Source of the DNA: Septoria linicola
Lineage: Eukaryota; Ascomycota; Dothideomycetes; Mycosphaerellales; Mycosphaerellaceae
DNA: 64,000 nucleotides
Assembly (NCBI GenBank): GCA_024114885.1
Contig: CP099428.1
Location: 496,001-560,000, forward strand
Direction of reading: 5' to 3'
Of this stretch, positions 1 through 12,589 are shown in pieces. The position numbers and the translations under genes were made by a program. The number at the start of each line of letters is the position of its first letter. Positions within the stretch are counted from its first letter, which is position 1. The notes beneath the pieces were generated by a model, which made no database searches, was not told where the DNA came from, and was given only the letters and a program-made list of their open reading frames with translations.

Positions 1-3000
1 TATAGAGACACCTTGGAGGCCTAGGTAAGAGGATTACTAAGATTAATCCTTAGGAAGCCTACTACTAGAGCTAAGAGAAAAGGCTGAAACATCTCCTATA
101 GTCCTTACCTATATTATACTAAGCAGCTAAGGATGCTATTATAACCTAACTATCCTTAGATATAGATACTATTCTCCTTCTGCTTAAGTCCTAAGAGGTA
201 AGAGATAATCTAGATAAGATAGATATAGGTCTAGCTGTATTCTATTCTAGGCAGCTCTACTAAGGAAAGTCCCTACTAATATACTAGCTCTATAAGAAAG
301 GGAAGCACTAGTTGAAGGATTGTCCTAACCTCCCTACTACTAAGAAACTGTCCTAGTAGAGAAATAGTACTAAGAACTAGAAGGACCCTTAGGGATCATT
401 CCTTAGAGAGAGGGTTAGAAGATCCCCTTTACTAAGGAATGCTAGACATATCAAGAAAGCTATCTATAAGTCATTATTATATAATAAGCTAAAGAAGGTT
501 ATCTAGAAAATAGGCAAGTAGCTTCAAAGGATAGAAAAGTCTAGAAAGCTTCTAAAGAAAGGATTTTTAGCCTAGGAGTCTAGTTCTAGTTCTGATTCTA
601 GAACTTACTCTAGTTCTAGAAGTAATAATAATTTCCTATTAGAAGATAATAACCAAGATGAGTTGGCCTATTCTACAATTGAGGCCAAAGATTAGTAAAG
701 CTACTAAGAAAGAAAGTGTAGATCAAGGTAGGAGGAGAATACCTCTATGTAACCTACTCTGGACTAGTATAGATAAAGGGAATCTTAGGAGGAGAAGTTC
801 TACTTGATAGGGTACTATTTGTTCCTAATCTTAGAGTAAATCTTGTATTATAGGATTAGTTTAGTAAGCAATTTAGAGTCTAGAAGCCTGATTTCACTCT
901 TACCTCCCTAGATAGCTAAATAGTTGTAAAGACCAAGCTAGTTAGAGGTATTCTATTTATTAGTAAGATATTACCTCTCCTATAGGAAAAGTTATATTAC
1001 TTACTATATAATCCTATAGAGGTTAATAATGCCTATACTACCCTATTAGAGAAGGATCTAAAACAGTAGGAGCTATAGTATAGAAGATTTATATACTTTA
1101 GAAGAGGGTTACTCTTAAACCTTTATAAAGTTACTAACCTAAAGGAAAGAATTCTAATTCCTAACTAGGAAGAGTATAAGTATAGGATCTATATAATAGG
1201 CAAGATAAAGAAACACCTAGGCAAGTCTATTAAAAGAAGACCTAAAAGATTAGCCCTTGTATTAGTAGATATCTATAGACTATTACTATTATTAGTAAAA
1301 GGTTTTATATAGTAGCTTGAGATTATTAATAACTTCTTAAGAAAGAAATAGGCATTTCTACTCAAGGCTAGATCAGATGCACTAACTACTCTTTAGAACT
1401 AGAGGATTAAGGCAGAAAGGTAGTTAGTAGCACTCCTTAAGTCTATAAGGGCTAACAATACTAGAGAGATTACTACTTTGATCAAATAGTAGGAGAAGGA
1501 CTTTAGAATTACCCTTAAGCTAACTAAGGCCTATAATTCACTCTAGAATAGAGTAGTTAAGAGGTCTATCCAAACATTAGAGGCCTCTATTAGAGCAATA
1601 CTTGAAGAAAGTAAGATACCTATTAAGTTTTAGCTAGAAGCCTTTGAAGTATAGGTGTATATAAGGAACAAGCTTCTAAATAGACCTAATATTAAGGGAT
1701 TCAAGCTCTTACCTAATGAAGCTTTTGATAGGATTAAACTAATAGTCTCCTACCTTAAGGTATAGGGATATAGAGCTGTAGTATATATAGATATAAGAGT
1801 ATAGCCTTAGTAGGCAAGGAGTAATAAACTAATAAATAGAGGAAAGGATACTATGTTTATTAGATACTATAACAATATAGCAAAGGTATAGAAGTTCTAG
1901 GAGCTAGACATGAAGGCTATTAAGTAGTATACTAATACAATCTTCTTTAAAGATAAGCTAGGTAGAGAATTGGACTTAAATATTAAGATTAAGAATCTTC
2001 CTAGTTTAGCTCTAGAAAGAAGACCTATTAGAAGGCTAAGAACTATTGGCTAGCCTACTCTATAAGCTAGTAGGAGTACCCTAGGTGCTCCTAGTCTAGG
2101 CTAGTAGAAGCCTCCTCCTCCTTAGCTATTAGTATAGGTTTAGGAAGGAAAGAAACTCTTTATATAACTTCTACCTCTACTAGAAGATGTAGGAGAGTAT
2201 AGAAAATTCCTAGACTAAGAAAAAGTTAAGAAAGAATCTAAGAATTCTACCTAAGAAACTATAGAGGTAGATTAGGAGTAGATAGCTTTAAGGCAAACCC
2301 TTAGAAAGAGGAAAGTATCCTAAGAACTTGATAGATTTGACTAGAAGCTGAAGCTAATTAGGCTTAAGCTAGATTAGAATAGTTAGCTAGATAAGGAAAT
2401 GCTCCTAGAGTATTAGGCTTTCTTCTTAGCTATAAGCTCTATTAACCTAGGTATCCTATAGGACCTAGAATTCTTAGAGGAAGTTAAAGAGATTGTATTC
2501 TTAGCTACTAAAGAAGTAGGAATGTATAAATAGGAGGTTCTAATCCTAAGGAACTATAAGGAAGTAGTAAGTGATCCTAAGTAGGGTTATCTCTAGTAAG
2601 AAGCTATTTAGAAGGAGCTAGATATACTTGTAAGCAACAATACCTAGACTGTAGTAGTCCTACTAAAAGGGGCTAACCTAGTTACCTTAAGATAGGTCTT
2701 TAATATTAAGAGAAAGCTTAGTAGAGCTATTGAAAAGTTCAAGGCAAGACTAGTTATAAGAGGGTTCTCCTAAAAGTATAGAGTAGACTATATAGAAACT
2801 TTTGCCCCTATAGTTAGGTAGGATACTCTGAGAGGATTTATAGCTGTGGTCTATAAGAAGGACCTGGTTCTGTACTAAGTGGATGTAAATAATGTATTTA
2901 TAGAGAGCACCCTACATAAGGACATCTATATGATCCTACTACTAGGTATTGACCTACTAACTAGTATAGTCTTGCAAGTTCTAAGGAGTCTCTATAGGCT

Positions 3001-4170
3001 AAAGTAAGCTACAAGAGACTAGAATTAGCTGTATATATCAAAGCTAAAAGGAATAGGATTCAGATAATTAGAAGTGGACCTATGTCTTCTAATCTATAAG
3101 AAAAGGAAAGACCTAATAATCCTAATCTATGTTAATAATATACCTATTACTATAGAGAGACTAGAAGATGTCCTCTAGTTTAAAGACTAACTTAGTAAGG
3201 TCTTTAAGATCAAAGATCTTGGAGAACTAGACAAGATTCTTAGAATAAGACTAATAAGAAATAGATAGCAAGGCTAGCTGAAACTTAACTAGAAGTACTA
3301 TATCTAAGAGAACCTAGCTAAGATAGGAATAGGTTAAGAGACTATATTACTAACTCTTTTACTAATAGACAGCTATGAAAGTCTAAAGCCTACTAGACCA
3401 AATAATGAAAGGTGTAACAAATAGGAGTACTAATCTATTATTAGAACATAGATGTAGCTTGCAACTATTATAAGACTAGACATTTCATTTACTCTTAGAA
3501 GATTAAGCTCCTATGTTAGTAATCTAATAGTAGGATATATAAAGGCTCTAAAGAAGCTAACTAGATACTTGAGATCAAACCTAGACCTTAGTCTAAGATA
3601 CTTAAGGAATAGTTAAGGCTGCCTTACTAGATATATAGACTCTAACTATATAATAGACAAGACTAACAGAGTCTTAATCCTTAGATATATCTTCTTCCTT
3701 TATAGTATACTAATCTCCTAGATAAGTAAGAAGTAGAAATCTATAGCTACATCTATAATAGAAGCTAAATATATAGCTATAGGAGTATATACAAAATAGT
3801 TATAGTTCCTTAGTGCTCTTTTAAGAGAGCTTGGATACCTAGAGTTAGTAGGAGAATGTTCTTACTAACTAAGGATCCTTAGTAACTAGGAAACTGTTAC
3901 TAGAATCAGGCTAATTTAGCTAAAAGGTAATAACTAAGCTACCCTTACTCTAGTTAAGGACTTATATGTTTATAATAAGTCTAAACACATTGATATCTTA
4001 TACAATACTATAAGAAAGCTCTAGTAGAATAGACTTATCTCTATAGAATATATGAATATAAAAGAGATAGTAGCAGATAGTCTTACTAAGCTAAAGAATA
4101 GACTATAGTTTTAGGAGTTTGTAAGGTAGCTCTACCTTGTATAAGAGATATATAAAAGATAACTCCAAGC
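1..4170 (+). pseudogene. copia gag-pol polyprotein, RIP-mutated
   Basis: Reading through TAG/TAA stops shows copia order. A gag CCHC zinc knuckle of CX2CX4HX4C type lies at about 283-326. RT begins near 2,650; the copia motif ETFAPIVR is read at about 2,790-2,818, and the SLYGLKQA-type motif (read as SLYRLK) is near 2,985-3,005. The YVDD catalytic box is read as YVNN at about 3,127-3,140. RNase H with its W-SKKQ and EAKY segments follows at about 3,620-3,780. In life this makes the virus-like particle and copies and integrates the element. It cannot do so here: stops occur every few codons and both RT catalytic Asp are lost. The 5' end of gag is outside the window. Confidence 0.87.
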
Positions 4171-4806
4171 CTTAGAGCTGAACTAAGAGGAGTCTAAAAG
4201 AAAGATTTTAGTTACTTGACTCCTCCTTAGTTAGACTTTACAAAGTCCTAAATGCTCTTACTAATATTAGACCTGTTACTAACTACAATATCACTATATA
4301 GTACCTAGCTGAACTGGACACCTCCTGAGGCCAAGTACTAGTTAATATTAAAGACCTCCTCTATAGTAGCTATTATCTCCTCTACTAGTGTATAGTCACT
4401 CTGCTCCCTAGCTTAATACAAGATCTCTACAGCTAAGAATAGTGTACCTTAAAGACTATTAGGGAACTAAGAAGCTATATAGAATATAACTAAGTAAGGG
4501 ACTAGGCTATAAGGAATCTGGGGAGCTATTAGAATTAGCTACAAGAAAGGATAGGGGCAACTTACTAGATAGTCTATGTCCTAAACAATCTACTCCTATA
4601 TAAGAGAGGAGGAAGATCTTATAGAAGGCATTTCTTTTGCCTTTTTGTAGGAGATAGTAGTATAGAAAGTTTGTTAGATTAACAGTTAGTGCTATCTAGT
4701 TATTAGTCTGAAAAGTAAGTACTTGATAACTAATTAAGATTAGGACTAGTATTTGAGTGCTATAGATAATCTGTTAAAAGATCTAACTATATAGCATAAG
4801 TAGGAG
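4171..4806 (+). other. copia 3' non-coding region
   Basis: About 640 bp between the end of the RNase H reading and the 3' LTR. It is conserved in position in copies 2, 3 and 4 (for example 11,945-12,590 and 38,919-39,560 on the other strand). I read no convincing frame in it. A short purine-rich stretch ends directly at the LTR (about 4,797-4,806) and is the likely polypurine primer for plus-strand DNA. Confidence 0.5.
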
Positions 4807-5084
4807 TGTTGAGAATGTATCCCAGATAGTCAGTCTAGATATAGACTTCTAAGCATAGTTCTAGATACCTAAGGCATCCACCTGAGGCTTGGCAAGAGGT
4901 ACATCTTGCTTCTCTCTCTTCTCTTCTTAGATAACAAACTTAATTAACTTTGTATTTGGTTCCTAGCATATTGCTACTATACTATGTATATAAGTCAGTT
5001 TAAGATTGATCCCCTATTCTTCTTTACTACGCTATACCCTCCTTGACATTGTGTAGTATCTACAAACGCCCTCTACTTTTAACA
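4807..5084 (+). repeat. copia 3' LTR (278 bp)
   Basis: Starts TGTTGAGAATG and ends CTTTTAACA, with the short TGTT/AACA inverted termini of retroviral-type LTRs. The same unit occurs at 11,668, 17,688, 34,150, 38,641, 44,662 and 46,482 in reverse orientation, and in pieces at 54,860 and 60,434. Confidence 0.93.
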
Positions 5085-8000
5085 TTCCTTCTAATAGAAT
5101 TCGTATTTCTCTAGCGTAGTTTAGAATCTAACGTTAATAAGTCTTTAGAAAACGTCCTAGACTTTCTTAATATATTCCTCCTAAGATCCTTTAGTATAGA
5201 CGAGGATATCGTCTATATATACGATAACGTATACGTCGAGTAGATCTCGTAGAATATCGTTAACTATCTCCTAGTAGGAGGCTAGAGTATTAGTTAGTCT
5301 TATAGGTATAACTAGGAATTTATAAAGTCTATAGCGTATCCTAAACGCTATTTTCTATTCTTCGCCTTCTACTATATAGATAGTATAGAACGCGTCTCGT
5401 AGATCGATCTTAGTATACTAGTATAATCTAGTAAGTCTATCCTAAAGTTCTTCGATATTCGGTAGTAGATATCGGTTCTTAATTATAATCTTATTTAATC
5501 TACGATAGTTAATAACTATACGTAGTTTCCTATTAGGCTTTAGAATAGAGAAGATAGGTACTCTAGCGCTTAACCTAGATTTATATATCTAGCTCTTAGC
5601 TAGTATCGTACGTAGCTATTTATCTTCCTCTTAGAGCTCTTTTTTAGATTTCTTAAATAGTAGCTTAAATAGAGGCTCCTTTCCTAGTATTAGGTTGATT
5701 TTATAGTCCTATCCTTAGTATTTAGGTAAAGTAGTTAGATCTTCTACCTCTTTAAAGAGTTTTACCTATTTTTAATACTTCTTAGAGATAATAGGTTCTA
5801 ACGCCGTATTCTTTATTAGTACGTTACTTCTAATCTATCTCGTAACTTAGTTAACCTCCTTACTATCGTAAGTGTCTATCTAAGTTAGTCTATCTATCGT
5901 ATAGGTTCTAGTTAGCTAGGACTACGTATTATTTAGCTGTCTCTTAACCTTATCTACTAATAAACGCTATCACTACGTAGAGTAAATATCGATAACGTAA
6001 TCGTATTTCTTAAACCTAAGTACTTTTTTCCTCTAGTCGATTACTAGGTTATACTTTCTTAACTAAGGTATACCTAGTACGATATTATAACTAGCTATAT
6101 TAGTAATATCTAAGACAATCTCCTTATAGTACTATTAGATCGCGAGTAGTAGTAGTATTGTTTCTCGCTCTACGCTAGGTAAGGCTAATCTGTTAACTAC
6201 GATTAGTTCGTATCCTTCCTTCTTACGCTAGGTTATAAGTCTATAACGCTTTATAAATAACTTAGAGGCAAAGTTCCTACTCGCTCTAGAGTCTATTATA
6301 GCTTCTAGCTTATAACTGTTAACGTTGATTTTCGTATAGAAGACTATTATTAATACTTAAGTATTTATATTATAGAACTCTTTAGGAGCGCTTATTACCT
6401 AAGAGTCGATCCTTTTCCTAACTAGGTCTTTATAATCTGTTCTTTATACTATACTTAGATCTATTATTCTATATCCTTTATTATTTAGAATATATACTTT
6501 TCTTCGATTATTTCGTTATAGGCGTACTTAGACTAGTAGTATTATACTTTTCTATATTATTCTCTAAGTTATTATAGTAATACTCTTATAGCGTTAGTTA
6601 CTATATCGTTATCTAGTATTATATAGCTATAGGATATAAACTAGCTATCTATTAGTACTTTTTCTATAACGATTTATTAGAAGTCCTAGAGGTACTTAAT
6701 TCTTCTATAGCTCTAGAATATCGTCCTTAAGCCTATAAGAGCGTTATCGAACTTAGTTAGGTCTAGGTACTATTATCCCTTAACGAGTAGGAAGATCTCC
6801 TTATAGTTACGTACGAGGTAGATTATAATCTTCTATAGAAGTCCTATGTTTTATACTATAAAGGTTGTCTTTTATCTTTTAGAATCTAGTTCCTCTTTAG
6901 AACTTTCTTCTACTAATTCGTCCTATTCTTCCTCTCTAGATTCTAATTTAGAAAAAATATTCTCTTTATTACTCTCGTTATCGTCGTAATAGGATTTATC
7001 GATATCTTCTTCGTTAGTAAAGTATAGATTTAGATATAGTTTCTATAATTTATCTAGAACTAGTAGTAGTCTACTTCTATCCTTATACTATTAGATTAGA
7101 AGCGAACTTTTACGTAGTAGTACTAGTAGAAAGAAGTTTACGTCCTTCTTAGAAGAATAGTATGTCTAGTATACGTCGTCGTAATAGAAACGCTAGTAAA
7201 GGCTTCTATATCCTTAACGTCCTTTCTAGTAAACTTATAATAGTATAGTTCGCTATATTATATTAAAGAGTTAGGCATTTCTATATAGGGCTACGTTATT
7301 ATTATAACCTCTACGCTCTTCTCCTTTTCGTTATATCGTATTAAAAGGCTATCGCTATACTATATTATTAGAACGATAGTCTCTCTTAAAGTAGCCTATT
7401 TTACTATATCTATAATAGGTTAGTCCTTCCTACTTCCTAGGCTTTCTATTACTTCTACCTTTCTTAAAGGTTCTCTTCTAGGTAGCGTCTAGTTCTATTA
7501 GTTATAGACCGTAGTAGGGTTTCTTCTTATAGTTATCGTATAGTCTAAAACTCTATCGTCCGACTCGGTCTAGAACGTACCTAGCTACTCTAGAGACCTT
7601 AGAATCGTAGCGTCTCTTAAGAGTACGCTTATAAAGGCTATCGTCGATTTTAATCGATTCCTATATTAACTACCTAAGGTTCTTAATATTAACTACTTAA
7701 TAGACCTAAGATAGTTTATTTTTAATATTTTCCTTAAGTCCTCTTCTAAATATTACTTAGAGAGCTTCGTCGTCCTATCTAATAATTTAAGTATACTCCT
7801 AGAACTTAGTAGTATACTCTACGTAAGAGGTAGTTTACTTAAGGTATTAAACGACCCTAACCGTAGTACTAACCTCGTTAGATATTCTAAATAACTAGGT
7901 TATCTAGGCCTTAAACCGGTTAAAGTTAGTAAATATTCTATTTTCGTCTTTATTCTTATAAAGGTAGGATTCTAGGTACGGCTTAAGCTAATACTTAGCT

Positions 8001-8230
8001 CTACTTTATAAGAAGGTAGAAGTAAAGAGTACTTTATTAGCTTTAGATACTTTATTAAACTTAAAGTATAATACTAGTTAATTAAACTAGGTAGAGAGCT
8101 TGTTACGGTCTCTATAGTAGATATTAGGTTTAGCGATCTTAAGGTCCTTAAGATCGATCTATATACTATAGGCTTAGCTAGTTCGTAAGAAACGAACAGT
8201 TCCTACTTTACTAGAAGTAAGAGTTCCTTA
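5085..8230 (-). pseudogene. Gypsy G1 gag-pol (gag, protease, partial RT)
   Basis: On the reverse strand: gag at about 7,000-8,200, with a CCHC knuckle near 7,379-7,427 whose Cys codons read as Tyr. The aspartic protease motif near 6,279-6,300 reads DSRA instead of DSGA, which fits TG-to-TA. RT runs from about 5,900 down to the break at 5,085. The RT box YIDD is readable and unmutated at about 5,198-5,230, because its codons contain no CA/TG target. Many in-frame TAG/TAA codons make it non-functional. Confidence 0.85.
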
Positions 8231-8273
8231 AACGCTTCTATTATTAGTAGATATCCTTAAGAGTATATAAAGC

Positions 8274-8713
8274 TATTAAGGTATTAATAGGTAATACCTT
8301 AAGATCTTACTAAGTAGGTACTTAGCTCGATCGAGTTAGGGCTAAGTAGAGTAGTCTAGTTAGAAGTATAACGAAGAAGGGATTCTTAGGATTCTAATTA
8401 GTAAGATAGAATAGTAAGTTATATACGATAACTATCTAGGAGACTACTTATCGTATCTATATATAAAGGAGATTCCTATATCTTTTAGGATCACTCTATA
8501 GAGTCGTAATTAATAGTTACTTATAGTAACTAATAGTTACCTTAGTATTACTAAGGAGTAATTAGATATATATATACTATAGCTATCTATTAGTACCTAC
8601 TAGCTACTATGTTTTCCTAATTACCCTATTACGAGTAAGTAGCCTTCCTATAGATAAGGCCCGTTATCTAATAATCGTAGAGGTTCTAATAGCTACGCTA
8701 TTAAACTATAATA
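8274..8713 (-). repeat. Gypsy G1 5' LTR (440 bp)
   Basis: Matches the LTRs at 47,670-48,109 and 53,942-54,381 base for base apart from RIP-type transitions. Its ends read TATTA...TAATA, explained by RIP of TGTTA...TAACA. Confidence 0.9.
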
Positions 8714-11574
8714 TTTCGATCGAGTTAATACTAGTTTCTCTAGCGCGAATTCTAGTAAGCCTTTCGCTCTTACGAAGGATAGGCGTAGGCTTCTTCGTAG
8801 AGCTTAGCGTTAACTTCTCTAACTAAGCTTTTAGCCTCTATATAGTACTAGGCGATATAGAATCTCTAGGACGAGGCTCTAGAGTCGTAAGTAGGCTACC
8901 TTCTTCTCTTTAACTAGAGTTTCGAGTAGGACTAGATAAGAATAGGCTCTTAGGCGTAGAGGAGAAGAGTCGTCTATTAGATCTTAGATTTCTAGAAGGA
9001 GGTAATAGTCTATAGGATATTAAAGGCCGTCTCTCTACTATTAGAAACACGTAGGTCGGTTCTTTAAAGATCTCTCCTTTACGCTCTCTTTTAGTAAGCT
9101 TAACTATAAATCTATACTAATTAAGCTTATAGCTCGCCTCTAGGCGTGCCTCTTTTATCTTATAGCTAAATACGTCGACCTATAAGAGCTCTTTCTTAAA
9201 CTTATTCTAGTAGCGTCTCCTATCTAAGTTTGTATTAATAAAGCCTAAGCTCTACGAGCTAGGAGTCCTCTTACTTCTCTATAGCTAAAAATACTAGCTA
9301 TAAGAGAATATATTTACTATCTACTAATAGAAACGATCTTACTTTTACTATATCGAGAAAATCTAGTCTTTAGGCTTACTTTCTTTAAAGATACCTTTAT
9401 ACTTATTTAACTATTAACGAAGGTTCCTAAGTATCTCTTTATTATATAAGACTTAGTTAAGAAAGAGGAAGTTCTACTTATACCTAAACTCTATACGTAG
9501 CTACTACTAGATTAAGTTTCTCTCCTTTACTAAGTCTCGGCCTTCTTAGCGTATCTTCTTTATATTATCGCGCTTTATACTCTACGCGTTAAGGTACTTT
9601 AGTAAAATTTTAGTAGAGAGGCGTTTAAAGAAGTTAAATATACCGATCTTTATTCTATTATTTACTTTCTCGACTTACTTAAGTACTAAGTCGATACTCT
9701 TCTCTTATTCTTATAGAGTCTCTAGCGATAGAATAGCTTTAGTAGCGTTATTAAGGTTCGTTATACTAGTAAGAAGTCCGCTTAAAGGCTAGAAACTAAC
9801 GATAGAGCCTTCGCGATTAATACGAGCGAGCGCTATACCTTATATAGAACTTAAAGAAGCTATTTTTTGTCTTTTCTTTAAGAAATCTTATCTAGGTAGT
9901 TCTTATATCGAGCTTCGAATAGGCGAGGTAGAAGGTAAAAGCGCTAGTCTTAATAAACGTTTAGGCGTTAAAGAACGCTAGAAAGGGGAAGTCTTATTCT
10001 TTATACGCGATAGAGAAAGAGAATATCTTTAAATAGTCGTATTAGTAGCTTAGAGCGATATAAAGCGCGTAACTAGTAACGAGTAACTTAAATAGTAAGG
10101 AGGGTCGGGCGCGTAACTAGTTAAAGAGTTTTCTATTATATTAGTTACTACTTACGTATATAAACAGCTATATAGCGTTACTAGGTAGTAACGAAAGATA
10201 AGAACTAACCTTAATAGAAGTAAGGCTCTATAGTAACTAATTAATAGTTAATAAGGAAGAAGAGATCGTTTAGAGCGTAAAAGTAGCCTAATTATATACC
10301 TTATTATAGTAGCGTAACTACTATTAGGATTAGGGGTCTATACGTAAGGCTTAGTTATATAAGTTTTAGTTATCGTTTAAAAAGATAACTAAAAGTTTAC
10401 TTTACCTTAACGCTTCTATAGCTATCGTATACTACTAACGCTACTACTAACTACCGTAGTATATACCTTACTATCGCTAACGAGGACTAAGACTTAGATA
10501 CTATCGTCGTTACCTCTACTAACTTAAAAGAGCCTTATTTTTTATATACCTAGTCGACTTACTAGATCGCGCTTTCTATATCGTAAGAGACCGCTAGTAT
10601 TATAATTAATAGCTAGAAAGGAGCTATTAGAGCCGTTATTACTAAAGATTCAAGCTTCTCTATTTTTATATAGGCTAAAAACCTTAAACTTTAAGAATTC
10701 TTTACTAGAAACTAATATTTTTAGCGATTCCTTTAGTTAGGCGAAAATTAATAGTAAAAAGACCTTTAAGACAGAAAACTATTATCTCTCTTTACTAATT
10801 AGTAATAGAAAAGGGCTCTAGGAAGGTAGATTATAGTACTAACCTTAGAAATCGCTAGTAGAAAAGAGCTTTAGAAGTATAGGTCTAGCTTAGATTTTAA
10901 GACCTAGTAGTAGAAAGTAGCTTAGGATAGCTGACTTTTACGATAATAGTAGGCTCGGGACTTAGAAAAAGAAGTAGGATAGTAGGTTAGCTAGTAGATA
11001 TAAAATCTATACTTAAAAGTTAAGCTTAGAAGAGTAACTAGCTATATAGATACTTATCTTAGCTATAGAAAATAGCGTCGAGACAGTTAGGATTAGCTAG
11101 ATTTCTACTAATCTAGTAAATTACAAGCTTAGGAAGCTTCGATTAGAGCTTAATAGTAGTTTTAGGACTAAAAGAAGTATTTAGAAAAGTTAGATTAGAG
11201 CTCTAGGAATAAAAGAAGCGCTCGAGATAGTATAGACTTAGGAAGATTAGCTCTTTTATAGTAGAGGCTAGGCCTTAGTAGCTAGATCTTAGCTTATACC
11301 TCTAATTAAGTATCGCTTATTAAATTTCTACTTCTTTAGCTCTACTAGGCTAGCTTTAGCCTTTAGCTTACTAAGTCTTCTACTTCTTCTTTAAGCTCTA
11401 TTAGTAGCTAGCGTATATAACTCTCTCTTTCTTATTAAGTTATTACTAATAGCTTACTAATAAAGATCTATAGATACTTGTACCTAGGTAGAAGTCCTAG
11501 TTCTATAACCTTCTCTATTAGTAGTAATACTTCTTCTAGTTTAACTAAGTAATATTAGGATTAATTTAGCCTAA
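8714..11574 (-). other. Decayed sequence of unknown origin with a Lys-rich ORF remnant
   Basis: About 2.9 kb, RIP-mutated but CG-rich. On the reverse strand, between about 9,900 and 8,790, a frame interrupted only by TAG/TAA reads as a Lys/Arg/Gln-rich protein with coiled-coil character (motifs such as NLDRRRYQNKFKKELL). Another frame at about 11,200-11,560 reads as a helical, Leu-rich stretch. I recognise no family. The region lies where the RT of the adjoining G2b Gypsy would be expected, but I see no RT motif, so it is either a different inserted sequence or a rearranged element. Confidence 0.4.
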
Positions 11575-11667
11575 ATACGTAAAGTCCTACGTAAAGGTAG
11601 CTTCTCGATTCCCTAGTATATAGTATAACAAATCTAGCTCCTTTAGTAGTAGCTCTATACTAGGTTT
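11575..11667 (-). pseudogene. G2b Gypsy pol linker, part cut off by copia copy 2
   Basis: Reverse-strand frame reads KEL..LYYILGNREATFT, the segment that in this Gypsy family precedes RT (typically ...NREAAFAWDFTHLG). It is the direct continuation of the frame ending at 17,970: joining across copia copy 2 and removing one copy of GGTTT keeps the frame open. Homology to the family fades upstream of about 11,580. Confidence 0.6.
11663..11667. repeat. Target-site duplication GGTTT (left) of copia copy 2
   Basis: GGTTT directly precedes the copia LTR at 11,668, and the identical GGTTT follows the right LTR at 17,965-17,969. Five bp is the usual duplication size for copia integrases. Confidence 0.93.
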
Positions 11668-11944
11668 TATTTAAAGTAGAGAGCGTGTTATATACTATAT
11701 AATATTAAGGAGAGTATAGCGTAGTAAAGAAGAATAGGGGATTAATCTTAAACTAACTTATATATATAGTATAGTAGTAATATACTAGGAACTAAATACA
11801 AAGTTGATTAAGTTAGTTATCTAAGAAGAGAAGAAAGAGAAGCAAGATATACCTCTTACTAAGCCTTAGGTAGATACCTAAGGCATCTAGAACTATACTT
11901 AGATATCTATATCTAGACTAACTATCTAGGATATATTCTTAATA
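11668..11944 (-). repeat. copia copy 2, 3' LTR
   Basis: 277 bp, beginning TATTTAAAGTAGAG and ending ATTCTTAATA on the + strand. Its partner is 17,688-17,964; differences I see are mainly TA versus CA/TG. Confidence 0.9.
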
Positions 11945-12589
11945 CTCTTACTTATACTATATAGTTAGATCTTTTAATAGATTATCTATAGTACTTAAAT
12001 ACTAGTCCTAATCTTAATTAGTTATTAAGTACTTACTTTTTAGACTAATAACTAGATAGTACTAACTATTAATCTAATAAACTTTCTATACTACTATTTT
12101 CTATAAAAAGGTAAAAAGAAATATCTTCTATAAGATCTTCCTTCTCTCTTATATAGGAGTAGATTATTTAGGATATAGACTATCTAGTAAGTTACCTCTA
12201 TCCTTTCTTATAGCTAATTCTAATAGCTCTCTAGATTCCTTATAGCCTAGTCCCTTACTTAGTTATATTCTATATAGCTTCTTAGTTCCCTAATAGCTTT
12301 TAGAGTATACTATTCTTAGCTATAAGGATCTTATATTAAGCTAGGGAGTAGAGTAACTATATACTAGTAGTAGAGATAATAGCTACTATAGAAGAGGTCT
12401 TTAATATTAACTAGTACTTAGCCTTAGAAGGTGTCTAGTTTAGCTAGGTATTATATAGTAATATTATAGTTAGTAATAGGTCTAATATTAGTAAGAGAAT
12501 TTAGGACTTTATAAAGTCTAACTAAGGAGGAGTTAAGTAACTAAAATCTTTCTTTTAGACTCCTTTTAGTCTAACTCTAAGGCTTAGAG

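Larger units (their letters stand above)
1..5084 (+). mobile_element. Ty1/copia retrotransposon copy 1, 5'-truncated by the window edge
   Basis: The right 5.1 kb of a copia element: end of gag, protease, integrase, reverse transcriptase (RT), RNase H, 3' non-coding region and 3' LTR. The same sequence recurs on the - strand in copies 2, 3 and 4, which fixes its limits. It retains a fair number of CA and TG dinucleotides, so it is less RIP-mutated than copies 2 and 3. It ends at 5,084, where a Gypsy G1 element that reads on without a gap in another copy (near 51,290) begins, so it inserted into G1. Its partner target duplication would lie left of the window. Confidence 0.9.
5085..8713 (-). mobile_element. 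Gypsy G1 (chromovirus type), 5' portion, reverse orientation
   Basis: Reverse-strand counterpart of the complete G1 copy at 47,670-54,381, carrying 5' LTR, gag, protease and part of RT. It stops inside RT at 5,085, where copia copy 1 is inserted; the missing RNase H, integrase and chromodomain probably continue left of copia, outside the window. CG dinucleotides are frequent while CA and TG are nearly absent, so RIP acted at CpA. Confidence 0.88.
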
